From contig LVZA01000001.1 of NCBI GenBank assembly GCA_023101505.1, positions 992,001-1,056,000 on the forward strand: a DNA stretch of 64,000 bases. The letters are read 5' to 3'. The notes beneath the pieces were generated by a model. The model was not told where the DNA came from and did not search any database. It was given only the letters and a program-made list of their open reading frames with translations. Source of the DNA: Pasteurellaceae bacterium Pebbles2. GTDB taxonomy: Bacteria; Pseudomonadota; Gammaproteobacteria; Enterobacterales; Pasteurellaceae. This document shows, piece by piece, positions 1 to 11,275 of this stretch; within the stretch, counting starts at the first letter, position 1; each line of letters opens with the position of its first letter. A program made the translations under genes and the position numbers.

Positions 1-23
1 CCTGTGCGCTTAGTCACTTAACT
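1..23 (-). rRNA. rrl: 23S rRNA, 5' end only
   Basis: The reverse complement of the first 20 or so bases reads GTTAAGTGACTAAGCG, which matches the conserved start of gammaproteobacterial 23S rRNA. Only the first bases are present; the rest lies to the left of the window. The exact 5' base is uncertain by one or two. Confidence 0.8.
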
Positions 24-248
24 ATACAACCTCAAATGTTTTCACTATTTAATTATTCAATTAGACAATCTCACACTCAAAGCGAATTAAATTAAACTAA
101 ACACTTAGCTGCTTTTGTTCAGCTAAGATTTTTTTTCGACAAATGGTTAGTTTGTCTTTCTTACTCAGACTTTTTCGTATTCTTACTTAAGTTGCTTTCG
201 CTTCTCGTTCTGAACTTGAAAGTCTCTTCAGTTTTTCAGCTTGTTTCC

Positions 249-265
249 AATTTTTTAAAGAACAG
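249..265 (-). promoter_or_regulatory. boxA antitermination site in the 16S-23S spacer
   Basis: The minus strand reads TGTTCTTTAAAAAATTGG, the NusB/S10 boxA type normally found just upstream of 23S. It lies between tRNA-Glu and the 23S start, as in other rrn operons. Assignment is by motif and position. Confidence 0.65.
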
Positions 266-295
266 TCGATAATTTTTCGCAAAATCATCTTTCAG

Positions 296-371
296 TGGCG
301 TCCCCACGGGGATTCGAACCCCGGTTACCGCCGTGAAAGGGCGATGTCCTAGGCCTCTAGACGATGGGGAC
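296..371 (-). tRNA. tRNA-Glu (anticodon TTC) in the rRNA spacer
   Basis: A complete 76-base cloverleaf on the minus strand. It starts GTCCCCATCG, carries CTTTCAC in the anticodon loop (anticodon TTC), has the GGTTCGAATCC T-arm and ends GGGGACGCCA with an encoded CCA. It sits between 16S and 23S, so it is cotranscribed and processed from the rrn transcript. A single tRNA-Glu in the spacer is one of the two usual spacer types in this family of bacteria. Confidence 0.97.
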
Positions 372-528
372 AGCAATGAAAGATAATCTTTTTATCATTT
401 TATTACTTGCAGCAGGCTTTCTCGTGTTCGACCTAGAAAACACAACCAAACTGCGGGGTCTTTTGTTCTTGTTTTGTCTATAACTATCAGCCAATCTGTG
501 TGAGCGCTTGTCGTCGCCTAATTTTTGG

Positions 529-2066
<1,538 letters not shown>

Positions 2067-2220
2067 AAAAGTTTAATCGCTCAATAAACTGCTTAGCTAA
2101 AGTTTACATATTACTTCAAAAGTAAAAATGAATTTCTAGTTTAAGCACCTATTAAGACTTCAAGTTTTAAAAAATATTTTCAAAATCAAGTCAATCAACA
2201 AGTGCCCACACAGATTGTCT

Positions 2221-2239
2221 GATAAATTATTAAAGAACG
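2221..2239 (-). promoter_or_regulatory. rrn leader boxA
   Basis: The minus strand reads CGTTCTTTAATAATTTATC, a boxA-like element between the rrn promoter and 16S. Together with the spacer boxA it is expected to load the Nus antitermination complex. It is called by motif and position only. Confidence 0.6.
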
Positions 2240-2267
2240 TTTCACTTAAAAATTAAGCGAAAATAAA

Positions 2268-2307
2268 ACGACGCACTGAAAATCTTCAATTCACAACAGT
2301 GCGTCGT
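2268..2307 (-). other. Perfect hairpin at the start of the rrn leader
   Basis: ACGACGCACTG at 2268-2278 is repeated as its exact inverse at 2297-2307. The transcript therefore starts within a few bases of an 11-bp stem with an 18-base loop. It is followed on the minus strand by TTTTATTTT, so it resembles a terminator placed ahead of boxA. It is probably a processing or antitermination leader structure; its function is inferred. Confidence 0.6.
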
Positions 2308-2318
2308 TGTGGAGGCGT

Positions 2319-2346
2319 ATTATAGACAAACTAAGCGCCTTTGCAA
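2319..2346 (-). promoter_or_regulatory. rRNA operon promoter
   Basis: On the minus strand, a -35 TTGCAA (2341-2346) is followed by 16 bases and a perfect -10 TATAAT (2319-2324). The next bases are ACGCC, a GC-rich discriminator typical of stringently controlled rRNA promoters. Very AT-rich sequence upstream (2347-2410) could act as an UP element. The rest of 2067-2409 holds only leader sequence. Confidence 0.85.
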
Positions 2347-2409
2347 GTGTTTTTTTCGTAAAATTTGAATTATTTTACTACTCGAACAAAAAAACAACAA
2401 AGAGCTTGT

Positions 2410-3054
2410 TTATGGTCTATATTTTAATGCCCGAAAGTTTGCTGCTGCGAGTTTCTCATTAACTTCTTTAAAACCTGCATCTTTCTCACTTTCTGTTAAT
2501 AATTCTACAAATTTATTTTTTAAGGCTGCATAAGTCTTCCAAAATAAATGTGATGTAACAAAAAGCCCTTGGGATTTGACTCGAAGATAAGCATCTGATG
2601 CACCAACCTCTCGTAATTGTGAAATTGTGCAAATCCCAACTTTAGCAAGCAAACGCTCATACTTTAATGACATATTCGGCAAGTGTCGAATACGCTCCGC
2701 CCTTTCCAATGCTTCAGCCAATTTCTCAGCTTCTATTTGCCGTAAAGATTCTTTAATCATCTTCACTAAGAGCGGATTTTTAGTATCATCGCTGACATAA
2801 TAGCTTGGTATTAAATAGTAATCTCGAATTCTTAAATTACTAGGAATACCATCACAATCCCAGCGAATGCCACCTATTTTCTCTACCTCACGAGCCAAAT
2901 TATCTTTTGCCCGAAGATAAAATCCTCCTTTTTTATAAATACCAAACATATGGTTATTATAAAAAATACCAATACCAGAAAATAACTTCTGTGATTTAAC
3001 CTCACCTAACAGCTCAGTTAACTTTTGATGTAGATCGATTGTATATATAGACAT
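2410..3054 (-). CDS. sxy: TfoX/Sxy family competence regulator
   Basis: A 214-residue protein with a TfoX N-terminal domain (about residues 10-100) and a TfoX C-terminal helix-hairpin-helix-like domain (about 120-200, motif LPNMSLKYERLLAKVGI). In Haemophilus, Sxy is the coactivator that directs CRP to competence (CRP-S) promoters, which switches on DNA uptake genes. The start has a strong GGAGG six bases upstream (3061-3065). It lies 82 bases after recX on the same strand, so some readthrough from recA-recX is possible. The sequence is clearly divergent from the H. influenzae Sxy I remember, which argues for another species. Family assignment is firm; the regulatory role is by analogy. Confidence 0.9.
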   Translation of the reverse strand: MSIYTIDLHQKLTELLGEVKSQKLFSGIGIFYNNHMFGIYKKGGFYLRAKDNLAREVEKIGGIRWDCDGIPSNLRIRDYYLIPSYYVSDDTKNPLLVKMIKESLRQIEAEKLAEALERAERIRHLPNMSLKYERLLAKVGICTISQLREVGASDAYLRVKSQGLFVTSHLFWKTYAALKNKFVELLTESEKDAGFKEVNEKLAAANFRALKYRP

Positions 3055-3079
3055 ACGAATCCTCCGTTGGGTTGCTGTT

Positions 3080-3095
3080 CTTGATGGAATTCAAG
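3080..3095 (-). other. Short leader hairpin ahead of sxy
   Basis: CTTGA (3080-3084) and TCAAG (3091-3095) form a 5-bp stem with a 6-base loop, 14 bases upstream of the sxy Shine-Dalgarno. In H. influenzae, sxy translation is limited by a 5' mRNA structure. Whether this small stem belongs to an equivalent structure is only a guess. Confidence 0.3.
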
Positions 3096-3136
3096 TGCCT
3101 GTGAAGAAGATTTTTTACTACTACATTTAATAAATA

Positions 3137-3589
3137 TTAATATTTGTTATAAGAACCTAAATAATCACTAAAATCCTCAGAATAAAATCCGTGAGAAAGC
3201 ATATAGCGCCATATTTTTTGTTTATTTTTGACATCTTGCTGTTCTTGGAAATAAGGAAATTTCTTATGCAGCACTTGCAGTGCAATTTCTGCCCAATCAA
3301 TTTCGCTTTGCTCAATAGTTTCTTGAATTAATTCCACAGAAATGCCTTTTAGTTGGCGTAATTCCTGTTTAATTCGATTAATGCCAAATCCCTTTTGCGC
3401 CCGAAAACGCAGATAATTTTCCGCAAAGCGACGATCACTTTGCCAATTTTTCTGCTGACAATGGGCAATCACCTGTTCAATTTCTAGCTCAGTAAAGGCT
3501 TTTTCTTGCATTTTACAGCGAATTTCATATTCACTATATTCACGTCGAGCCAATAAATTAACAACATAACCAAGTGCTAATGAAGACAT
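3137..3589 (-). CDS. recX: Regulatory protein RecX
   Basis: A 150-residue RecX family protein with repeated three-helix modules and the signature SDRRFAENYLRFRAQKGFG. RecX binds RecA filaments and inhibits recombinase and coprotease activity. I start at the internal ATG at 3589, which has AAGGAG upstream, not at the longer frame that begins at 3619. It lies directly downstream of recA on the same strand, separated by a terminator-like hairpin. This is the usual arrangement that gives low RecX relative to RecA. Confidence 0.92.
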   Translation of the reverse strand: MSSLALGYVVNLLARREYSEYEIRCKMQEKAFTELEIEQVIAHCQQKNWQSDRRFAENYLRFRAQKGFGINRIKQELRQLKGISVELIQETIEQSEIDWAEIALQVLHKKFPYFQEQQDVKNKQKIWRYMLSHGFYSEDFSDYLGSYNKY

Positions 3590-3635
3590 AAAATCTCCTT
3601 GAATAACAATCTTGAACAATAAAATAACGTTTTTT

Positions 3636-3666
3636 CAAAAGTGCGGTTAAAAACACCGCACTTTTG
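3636..3666 (-). terminator. recA/recX intergenic hairpin built from paired uptake sequences
   Basis: CAAAAGTGCGGT and ACCGCACTTTTG form a 12-bp stem around a 7-base loop between the recA stop and the recX start. It consists of two DNA-uptake sequences in inverse orientation. The run of T after the stem is short, so partial termination with readthrough into recX is likely, as known for recA-recX in E. coli. Confidence 0.65.
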
Positions 3667-3672
3667 CGCTAA

Positions 3673-4767
3673 TTATTCAAAATTTGCTTCTTGAGCCTCG
3701 CTCTCTTCATTCTCATTTGCTTCAATATCAGCCAGTAATGCTTGCTCTGGGTTAGCTAAAAGCTCCGCGCGAATTCTAGCTTCTAATTCAGCTGCTTCAC
3801 CTGAATTCGTTTCTAACCATTTCATTGCATTTGCCTTACCTTGCCCAATCTTCTCACCATTATAAGAATACCAAGCACCTGATTTATTTAACAATTTATG
3901 TTTCACGCCTAATTCAATTAACTCGCCTTCTCTTGAAATACCAGCGCCATAAAGGATCTGGAATTCTACTTGGCGGAATGGTGCAGCAAGTTTATTTTTC
4001 ACGACCTTAACACGTGTTTCATTACCAATAATTTGATCACCATCTTTTACTGCACCAATACGGCGAATATCTAAACGTACTGATGAATAGAATTTTAATG
4101 CGTTACCGCCCGTTGTGGTTTCAGGGTTACCGAACATCACACCAATCTTCATACGAATTTGGTTGATAAACACCACCAAGCAGTTTGAGTTTTTGATTTG
4201 ACCTGTTAATTTACGTAAGGCTTGCGACATTAAACGAGCTTGTAAGCCAACGTGTGAATCGCCCATATCACCTTCAATTTCCGCTTTTGGCGTTAATGCA
4301 GCAACAGAGTCCACAATGATCACATCAACAGCCCCTGAACGAACTAAAGCATCACAAATTTCAAGCGCTTGCTCACCATTATCTGGTTGAGAAACAAAGA
4401 GTTCTTTTACATCAACACCTAATTTTGCAGCATAAATTGGATCTAATGCGTGCTCCGCATCAATAAAGGCACAAACTTTGCCTGCTTTTTGTGCTTCGGC
4501 AATCACTGACAAGGTTAATGTCGTTTTACCTGAAGATTCAGGTCCGAAAATCTCAACGATACGCCCCATTGGCAAACCACCAATCCCCAACGCTACATCT
4601 AAACCAATAGATCCTGTTGGAATTGACTCCACGTCTAAGGTTTGTGTGTCGCCTAGTTTCATAATTGCGCCTTTGCCAAATTGCTTTTCAATTTGACCTA
4701 ACGCTGCGGCGAGAGCCTTTGACTTATCGTCATTTTTGTCGTTTTTTGATTTGTTTTCTGCTGCCAT
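3673..4767 (-). CDS. recA: Recombinase RecA
   Basis: A 364-residue RecA, the ATP-dependent strand-exchange protein and SOS coprotease. The Walker A motif GPESSGKT is near residues 75-82. The MAW segment, the L2 loop ([15 protein letters not shown]) and the acidic C-terminal tail are all present. The start has AAGGG upstream and a LexA-controlled promoter. The N-terminus carries about eight extra, charged residues (Lys/Asn/Asp rich) compared with E. coli RecA, giving a somewhat longer protein. It is followed by recX and sxy. In naturally competent bacteria RecA also recombines incoming DNA, working with DprA (encoded here at 8467). Confidence 0.98.
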   Translation of the reverse strand: MAAENKSKNDKNDDKSKALAAALGQIEKQFGKGAIMKLGDTQTLDVESIPTGSIGLDVALGIGGLPMGRIVEIFGPESSGKTTLTLSVIAEAQKAGKVCAFIDAEHALDPIYAAKLGVDVKELFVSQPDNGEQALEICDALVRSGAVDVIIVDSVAALTPKAEIEGDMGDSHVGLQARLMSQALRKLTGQIKNSNCLVVFINQIRMKIGVMFGNPETTTGGNALKFYSSVRLDIRRIGAVKDGDQIIGNETRVKVVKNKLAAPFRQVEFQILYGAGISREGELIELGVKHKLLNKSGAWYSYNGEKIGQGKANAMKWLETNSGEAAELEARIRAELLANPEQALLADIEANENEESEAQEANFE

Positions 4768-4807
4768 AAAATAACCCTTATGTTAATTAATCTGTAAATT
4801 TGAGCAT

Positions 4808-4836
4808 ACATTATCTGTTTTTAAACACAGTATCAA
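4808..4836 (-). promoter_or_regulatory. recA promoter
   Basis: On the minus strand, TTGATA (4831-4836), 17 bases, then TAATGT (4808-4813). A LexA box occupies the spacer, so a bound repressor would block RNA polymerase. Confidence 0.8.
4813..4832. promoter_or_regulatory. LexA (SOS) box of recA
   Basis: CTG at 4815-4817 and CAG at 4828-4830 with ten AT-rich bases between them fit the gammaproteobacterial LexA consensus CTG-N10-CAG. It lies between the -35 and -10 of recA. Confidence 0.88.
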
Positions 4837-4895
4837 GTATTTTTTTGATCTTTTTATAAAAAATGCGATCTTAATTCCAAATCCTAAAAATCGTT

Positions 4896-5465
4896 TCAAC
4901 CCGACTGTAAAAAATTTGCCACAATTTGCTCACCATATTCGGAAATATAGGATTCAGGGTGAAATTGCACGCCGAAAATCGGCAAATATTTATGCTGAAA
5001 AGCCATTATTACGCCATCGCTACAAGTCGCTGTTATCTCTAATTCATCGGGGAAATTCTGCTCAGATACCGCCCAAGAATGATATAAACCAATGTTAAAT
5101 TCTTCTGGAAGTGATTGAAATAACACAGATTTCAACCGCACTTTAAGCCTTTTTTCTTGACCGTGTCGCACCTTGGGCAAATTAAAGAGCATTGCGCCAA
5201 AAAATTCGCACAGCGTTTGATGTCCTAAGCACACACCCAAAATCGCTTTTTGTTGATAAAAACGAGAAAGCATTTCAAATAAAATCGGATAGGCGCGAGG
5301 CACGTCAGGCCCTGGGGAAATTAAAATATGGCTAAAATTCTCTAATTTATCCAGTGTCAAAGTGTCCACATCTATCACTTGAAAAGGCACGTCTAAACGG
5401 CGAATGAGATCCACTAAATTATAGGTAAAAGAATCGTGATTATTAATAATAGCAAGGCTTGGCAT
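4896..5465 (-). CDS. pabA: Glutamine amidotransferase, PabA/TrpG type
   Basis: A 189-residue class I glutamine amidotransferase. The catalytic Cys is in GVCLGHQ near residue 79 and the His-Glu pair is in FHPES near residue 170. It would release ammonia from glutamine for aminodeoxychorismate synthase (folate) or anthranilate synthase (tryptophan). It is divergent from pabB and a pabC-like gene with 96 bases between them and there are no trp genes nearby, so folate is more likely. Dual use, as in some bacteria, cannot be excluded. Confidence 0.85.
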   Translation of the reverse strand: MPSLAIINNHDSFTYNLVDLIRRLDVPFQVIDVDTLTLDKLENFSHILISPGPDVPRAYPILFEMLSRFYQQKAILGVCLGHQTLCEFFGAMLFNLPKVRHGQEKRLKVRLKSVLFQSLPEEFNIGLYHSWAVSEQNFPDELEITATCSDGVIMAFQHKYLPIFGVQFHPESYISEYGEQIVANFLQSG

Positions 5466-5561
5466 AATTTTTTAATTCAGATAAAAGTGCGTCATTATAA
5501 ATGATTTTTTGCCTAATTTAGGCTAAACTGATGCATATTTTATTAATTTCTGCGATGACTT

Positions 5562-6542
5562 ATGCCGTTTAATGCCTTTATTCAGCGAGCAAATACTTTG
5601 GGTTCTCGTGCTGAACCATTTTTCTTTCTAATTGATTTTGAACAAAAAAATCCAATTATTTGCGCCTTACACGAAGCACATAAATTGGGTTTATTTTTTA
5701 ATCTTCGTGGCGTGCATAATGAGCATAAACTCACAAAAGTGCGGTCTAATTCTGCGCTAAATTTCACCGCACTTCCTTATTCAAAAATACGTTATCAACA
5801 GGGCTTTGAGCAAGTTCAACACGCCTTGCAACAAGGCAATTCTTATTTGCTTAATCTCACTTATCCTACTGAAATAAAACTCAATTTGTCCTTAAGCGAA
5901 ATATTTCAACGTAGCCAAGCAAGCTATAAATTATACTTTCAAGATCAGTTTGTGTGTTTTTCGCCTGAATGTTTTGTGCGCATATCTGGCAATGAAATCG
6001 CTACATATCCAATGAAAGGAACGATTAACGCCAATCTGCCCAATGCTGAACATAGATTAATACAGTCGGGAAAGGAACGAAGTGAGCATTTTACGATTGT
6101 CGATTTAATGCGCAATGATCTTGCCACCGTGGCAGAAAAAATTGACGTTCGTCGTTTTCGTTATATAGAACGCATCGAAACCGAGAAAGGTGCGATTTTG
6201 CAAACAAGTTCAGAGATTGTCGGTAATCTTGCAGAAAATTGGCGAGAAAATATTGGTACTATTTTAGCGAAATTATTACCTGCTGGCTCAATTAGTGGTG
6301 CGCCCAAAGCCAAAACTGTCGAAATTATTCAAGCGGCTGAACAGCAGGAACGTGGCTATTATACGGGCGTTTTTGGTATTTTTGATGGTGAAAACTTAGA
6401 CAGCGCAGTCGCCATTCGTTTTATTGAGCAACAACACGGAAAGCATTATTTTCGTAGTGGCGGCGGCATCACAAGGCAAAGCAATTTAGACGAAGAATAT
6501 GCCGAATTATGCCAAAAAGTTTATCTTCCTATAAATTGCTAA
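5562..6542 (+). CDS. pabB: Aminodeoxychorismate synthase component I
   Basis: A 326-residue chorismate-binding enzyme. The YPMKGT motif (lysine near residue 150) and the C-terminal signature GSISGAPKAKTVEII are both visible. It combines chorismate with ammonia to give 4-amino-4-deoxychorismate. It is well over 100 residues shorter than E. coli PabB and retains mainly the catalytic core, a compact form seen in several bacteria. An in-frame stop lies just upstream, so this ATG is the earliest start; its Shine-Dalgarno is poor. The pabC-like gene follows 21 bases later. Confidence 0.88.
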   Translation: MPFNAFIQRANTLGSRAEPFFFLIDFEQKNPIICALHEAHKLGLFFNLRGVHNEHKLTKVRSNSALNFTALPYSKIRYQQGFEQVQHALQQGNSYLLNLTYPTEIKLNLSLSEIFQRSQASYKLYFQDQFVCFSPECFVRISGNEIATYPMKGTINANLPNAEHRLIQSGKERSEHFTIVDLMRNDLATVAEKIDVRRFRYIERIETEKGAILQTSSEIVGNLAENWRENIGTILAKLLPAGSISGAPKAKTVEIIQAAEQQERGYYTGVFGIFDGENLDSAVAIRFIEQQHGKHYFRSGGGITRQSNLDEEYAELCQKVYLPINC

Positions 6543-6563
6543 CTCATTAAGAATAAAAGAAAA

Positions 6564-7163
6564 ATGACATTTCCACTTTTTGAAACGATCTGCATTGAGC
6601 AAGGTGAAATAAAAAATATTCACTTGCATCAACAACGCTATGAACGTACTTTGCAACAATTTTATGTGGATAAAAACCACCAAAGTGCGGTTAAAATTCA
6701 CGATCTTTTTGAAAGTATCAAAAAAACTAACGAATTTTCCACCGCAGTTTTAACCCATAAATTAATTCGCTGTCGTGTTGGTTATAATCATCAAACGCTT
6801 GAAATCAATTTTTTCCCTTATGAAAGAAAAAGTTACCAACGCTTTCAACCCGTAATTTGTGATCAAATTAACTACGCCTTAAAATTTCAAAATCGTCGTT
6901 TGCTCAATGAATTATTGACGCAAAAAGGCAATGCCGATGAAATTATCATCATCAAGCAAGGGAAAGTCAGCGATTGTAGCATCGGTAATCTTATTTTTCG
7001 TCAAGGTTCACAGTGGTTCACCCCAAACACGCCCTTGTTAAAAGGCACGCAACGAGAACATTTACTCCAAATAGGAAAAATTAAAGAAAAAACCATTTTT
7101 GCCGAAGATATTCACCAATTCGACGAAATTCGCTTAATTAATGCAATGAACAGCCTAGATTAG
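6564..7163 (+). CDS. Aminotransferase class IV, PabC-like
   Basis: A 199-residue PLP-dependent class IV aminotransferase-like protein. The expected cofactor lysine lies in ALKFQNR (about residue 110), followed by the NADEIIII and SDCSIGNL motifs that resemble PabC (aminodeoxychorismate lyase). It sits just behind pabB and would complete p-aminobenzoate synthesis by releasing pyruvate. At 199 residues it is shorter than E. coli PabC (about 270). Catalytic competence is inferred from the motif and from its neighbour. Confidence 0.75.
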   Translation: MTFPLFETICIEQGEIKNIHLHQQRYERTLQQFYVDKNHQSAVKIHDLFESIKKTNEFSTAVLTHKLIRCRVGYNHQTLEINFFPYERKSYQRFQPVICDQINYALKFQNRRLLNELLTQKGNADEIIIIKQGKVSDCSIGNLIFRQGSQWFTPNTPLLKGTQREHLLQIGKIKEKTIFAEDIHQFDEIRLINAMNSLD

Positions 7164-7178
7164 CGCAAGGAGAACACA

Positions 7179-7811
7179 ATGGATTTACATCATATTCGAG
7201 CGGAATACAGCAAACAAGAATTATCGCAACGACAGTGCCACGCCAACCCTATTCAGCAATTTGAAATTTGGTTAAATGAAGCCATTAAAGCTGAAGTCTG
7301 TGAGCCCACAGCGATGAATATTGCCACCATCAATGCACAAGGGAAACCCAACAGCCGTGTGGTATTGCTGAAGGAAGTAAATTCACAAGGCTTTGTTTTC
7401 TTTACGAATTATCATAGTCAAAAAGGACAAGCCTTGGCACACCAACCTTTTGCAGCCTTAAATTTCTTTTGGGCTGAATTAGAACGCCAAGTGCGCATTG
7501 AAGGACGAGTAGAAAAATTATCAGCGCAACAATCCGATGACTATTTCGCTTCACGCCCTTATACCAGCCGAATTGGCGCGTGGGCAAGCGAACAAAGTGC
7601 GGTTATTTCTAGCAAAAATGTGTTACTCGCCAAAGCCGCAATGATTGCCGCCCAACATCCGTTGCACGTTCCACGCCCAGCACACTGGGGCGGCTATCTC
7701 GTTATTCCTGAAATGATTGAATTTTGGCAAGGTAGACCCAGCCGATTGCACGACCGCATTCGCTATCGCTTTGAGAACGATCAATGGCTTAAAGAGCGGC
7801 TTGCGCCTTAA
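7179..7811 (+). CDS. pdxH: Pyridoxine/pyridoxamine 5'-phosphate oxidase
   Basis: A 210-residue FMN-dependent oxidase that makes pyridoxal 5'-phosphate. It shows the family's [18 protein letters not shown] (FMN phosphate binding) and C-terminal [10 protein letters not shown]...ERLAP motifs. The start has AAGGAG upstream. It begins 15 bases after the PLP-dependent PabC-like gene, so the two are probably cotranscribed. Confidence 0.96.
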   Translation: MDLHHIRAEYSKQELSQRQCHANPIQQFEIWLNEAIKAEVCEPTAMNIATINAQGKPNSRVVLLKEVNSQGFVFFTNYHSQKGQALAHQPFAALNFFWAELERQVRIEGRVEKLSAQQSDDYFASRPYTSRIGAWASEQSAVISSKNVLLAKAAMIAAQHPLHVPRPAHWGGYLVIPEMIEFWQGRPSRLHDRIRYRFENDQWLKERLAP

Positions 7812-7900
7812 AGTATTTCTTCGTAGCACTAACATAGCTAAGCGAAAAATTTTATGTTAAACTTTTTTCAAATTTCCCTAACTAATTAAGGAGTTATACT

Positions 7901-8466
<566 letters not shown>

Positions 8467-9579
8467 TCACAATCTCCGCTTATATCGCCCTCGCTCGCAT
8501 TCGATTAAATCTTCTAATTCCAAACTAAGAAGTTGTGCGAGCAGGGTATCTACGGGTATGTTTGATTGCTCGGCGAGTTCGTCGATGCTGATCGGGTTGT
8601 AGCCAATCATTGCATAAAGTTCAGGGTGCGATGGTTCTATATTTATGGCTGGCGATGTTTTTTCGGTATTTAACTCTGCGCTGGATTTAGGCGTATTCAT
8701 TGGAATATGCGCATAAGGCGATAAATTTTCGATAATGTCTTTCACATTTTCCACTAAAATAGCCCCCTGCTTAATCAAACGATGACAACCCTGACTATAT
8801 TGATTGTGCAAATTCCCAGGTAGGGCAAAAATTTCACGATTTTGCTCTAAAGCATAACGAGCCGTGATCAGCGAGCCGCTCTGTTCCGTTGCTTCAACCA
8901 CTAAAGTGCCTTGCGACATTCCGCTGATGATACGATTTCGGCGTGGAAAGTTGGCAGGTAGTGGCGGTTGTTTGGGTAAAAATTCCGACACTAATGCACC
9001 GCCATAATGCACGATTTGATCCGCCAAATAATGATGGCGAGCGGGGTAAACTTGCGATAATCCACTGCCTAAAACCGCAATGGTTTTGCCTTGAATGTCA
9101 ACCACAGCTTTGTGCGCAAAACCATCAATACCAATCGCTAAGCCACTGGTTACCACAAAACCCGCTAAGGACAATTCTGTGGCAAAATATTTCGCCCAAT
9201 ATTCGCCATAGTTTGAGCAATCTCGGCTGCCAACCATTGCAATTTGCGCACAGTTTAAAGTCGCCACATCGCCTTTCACAAATAATAGTGGCGGTGCGCT
9301 GTTGATTTGCTTTAATAACAACGGATAATCGGCGTGAGAAAAATCAATAATATGATGATTTTCATCACTTTTCTCCCATTCCAACGCAGGCTCAATCAAT
9401 TTTAGCTCAGGCTTAAACCAACGTTGAATTTGTTTCGGTTGCCAACCAATAGCTCGAAAAGCAGGCTCATCATAAGCTAATAATTCATCAAAAGACAGGT
9501 TGGATAATATTTCCGTAATACTGCCTGCGCCCAAATTTGGCACTTGCATTAAACGCAGCAAAATTTCGATTTGGTTCAT
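8467..9579 (-). CDS. dprA: DNA-processing protein DprA
   Basis: A 370-residue DprA/Smf protein. It has an N-terminal helical region, then the Rossmann fold with the motifs [27 protein letters not shown]-like and [15 protein letters not shown] (about residues 115-210), and a C-terminal winged helix (about 310-370). DprA protects incoming single-stranded DNA during natural transformation and loads RecA on it. It meets the phase-variable lipoprotein gene tail to tail with no gap. An isolated TGCGA half site lies about 35 bases upstream (9612-9616); see the separate entry. Confidence 0.95.
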   Translation of the reverse strand: MNQIEILLRLMQVPNLGAGSITEILSNLSFDELLAYDEPAFRAIGWQPKQIQRWFKPELKLIEPALEWEKSDENHHIIDFSHADYPLLLKQINSAPPLLFVKGDVATLNCAQIAMVGSRDCSNYGEYWAKYFATELSLAGFVVTSGLAIGIDGFAHKAVVDIQGKTIAVLGSGLSQVYPARHHYLADQIVHYGGALVSEFLPKQPPLPANFPRRNRIISGMSQGTLVVEATEQSGSLITARYALEQNREIFALPGNLHNQYSQGCHRLIKQGAILVENVKDIIENLSPYAHIPMNTPKSSAELNTEKTSPAINIEPSHPELYAMIGYNPISIDELAEQSNIPVDTLLAQLLSLELEDLIECERGRYKRRL

Positions 9580-9606
9580 ATTTTTACTAACTAAAAGTGC
9601 GGTGTA

Positions 9607-9628
9607 TTTTTTGCGATTTTTGCACCTT
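9607..9628 (-). promoter_or_regulatory. Weak candidate CRP-S (competence) site upstream of dprA
   Basis: TTTTTTGCGA (9607-9616) matches one half of the Sxy-dependent CRP-S consensus (TGCGA with T-rich flank). The second half at the correct spacing is poor. It is kept only because dprA belongs to the competence regulon in related species. Confidence 0.25.
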
Positions 9629-9772
9629 AGAAGAAAATCCTCAAAAGGACGACTTTATTTTTTCAATTTTGGAATGAAGATCAAATTTTTCGATTTTTTC
9701 ACCGCACTTTTTTGACTGAATTGCGCTTTTCTCTTATCATTCGTTTATTAATTAGGTATGAAAGGAAAAAAT

Positions 9773-11275
9773 ATGAGCGTTTTTAATATAGCAAGAAATT
9801 CACAAGGGCAAGATTTCGGCATTACCGCCAAAATGGCAAACCGCCACGGCTTAATCGCAGGGGCAACGGGAACAGGGAAAACCGTTACATTACGCAAATT
9901 AGCCGAAGCGTTTAGCGACAATGGCGTGCCTGTTTTCTTAGTTGATGTGAAAGGTGATTTGTCGGGAATGACCGTTAAAGGCACGATGCAAGGCAAAATT
10001 GCAGAGCGTGTAACTCAATTTGAACTAGGCGGCGAAAGCTATTTAAGTGGCTACCCTGTGTCATTTTGGGACGTCTTCGGCGAAACTGGTATTCCGCTTC
10101 GCACCACCATTTCAGAAATGGGCCCGATGTTGCTTTCACGCTTATTAAATCTGAACCCAACCCAAGAGGGTTTGCTCAATATTTTATTCCGTGTGGCAGA
10201 CGACAAAGGCTTATTGCTGATCGATTTAAAAGATTTGCGTGCAATGCTTAAATATCTCGCCGACAATGCAAAACAGTTCCAATTAGAATATGGCAACATC
10301 AGCGCAGCCAGCGTTGGCGCAATTCAACGTGCTTTACTCACCTTAGAAAACGAAGGCGCAGATAAATTGTTCGGCGAGCCAGCACTAAATTTAGAAGATT
10401 GGCTACAAACCACCGACGGACGTGGCGTGATTAATATTCTCAATTCAGAAAAACTCATCAATTCGCCACGAATGTATAGTGCCTTTTTACTTTGGTTAAT
10501 GGCGGAATTATTTGAGCAATTACCCGAAGTGGGCGACCCTGAAAAGCCAAAATTCGTAATGTTCTTTGATGAAGCGCATTTATTATTCGACGGTGCGCCA
10601 AGCGTACTTGTGGAAAAAGTGGAGCAAGTTGTGCGTTTAATCCGCTCAAAAGGCGTGGGGATTTATTTTGTTACTCAAAACCCACTTGATTTACCTGAAA
10701 CCGTGCTTGGACAGCTTGGTAACCGAGTGCAACACGCTTTACGTGCGTTCACACCACGTGATCAAAAAGCCGTAAAAACTGCTGCAGAAACATTCCGTGC
10801 AAACAAAGGTGTTGATGTGGTTGAAGCGATTACCACCTTAGGTGTGGGCGAAGCCTTGGTGTCTTTCCTTGACGAAAAAGGTATGCCAACGCCCGTTGAA
10901 ATCGCAATGATTTATCCACCAAAAAGCCAACTTAGCCCAATTACAGCGGAGCAACGCCAAATTTGGGTGAAAGACGATGCGTTATTTTCTTATTACAACA
11001 ATTTTGTCGATAATCAATCTGCCTTTGAAATGCTTGCTGAACAAGCCAACCTTGAAGCTGTCGCACAACAACAAGCTGCACAAGCCCAACAGGAAGAAGA
11101 AAATGGCGTGTTAGGCAGCCTAAGCCGAATGATTTTTGGTACGAAAAAACGTGGTGAACAACTAAGCGTTACCGAACAAGTCGTCAGCAGCGTAGCAAAA
11201 TCTGTTGGCCGAAATATTCGCAACCAAGTAACCAAGCAAATAATGCGTGGCATTTTGGGGGCGTTAAAACGCTAA
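9773..11275 (+). CDS. yjgR: HerA-like ATPase of the DUF853 (YjgR) family
   Basis: A 500-residue P-loop ATPase related to HerA/FtsK translocases. Walker A is GATGTGKT near residues 26-33 and Walker B is FVMFFDEAHLLF near 260. The C-terminus is Gln/Ala rich and then basic. E. coli YjgR is the same length; no cellular role is established. I use the ATG at 9773, which has AAAGGA upstream, not the ATG 15 bases earlier. It is separated from dprA by an intergenic region with two uptake sequences. Confidence 0.85.
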   Translation: MSVFNIARNSQGQDFGITAKMANRHGLIAGATGTGKTVTLRKLAEAFSDNGVPVFLVDVKGDLSGMTVKGTMQGKIAERVTQFELGGESYLSGYPVSFWDVFGETGIPLRTTISEMGPMLLSRLLNLNPTQEGLLNILFRVADDKGLLLIDLKDLRAMLKYLADNAKQFQLEYGNISAASVGAIQRALLTLENEGADKLFGEPALNLEDWLQTTDGRGVINILNSEKLINSPRMYSAFLLWLMAELFEQLPEVGDPEKPKFVMFFDEAHLLFDGAPSVLVEKVEQVVRLIRSKGVGIYFVTQNPLDLPETVLGQLGNRVQHALRAFTPRDQKAVKTAAETFRANKGVDVVEAITTLGVGEALVSFLDEKGMPTPVEIAMIYPPKSQLSPITAEQRQIWVKDDALFSYYNNFVDNQSAFEMLAEQANLEAVAQQQAAQAQQEEENGVLGSLSRMIFGTKKRGEQLSVTEQVVSSVAKSVGRNIRNQVTKQIMRGILGALKR

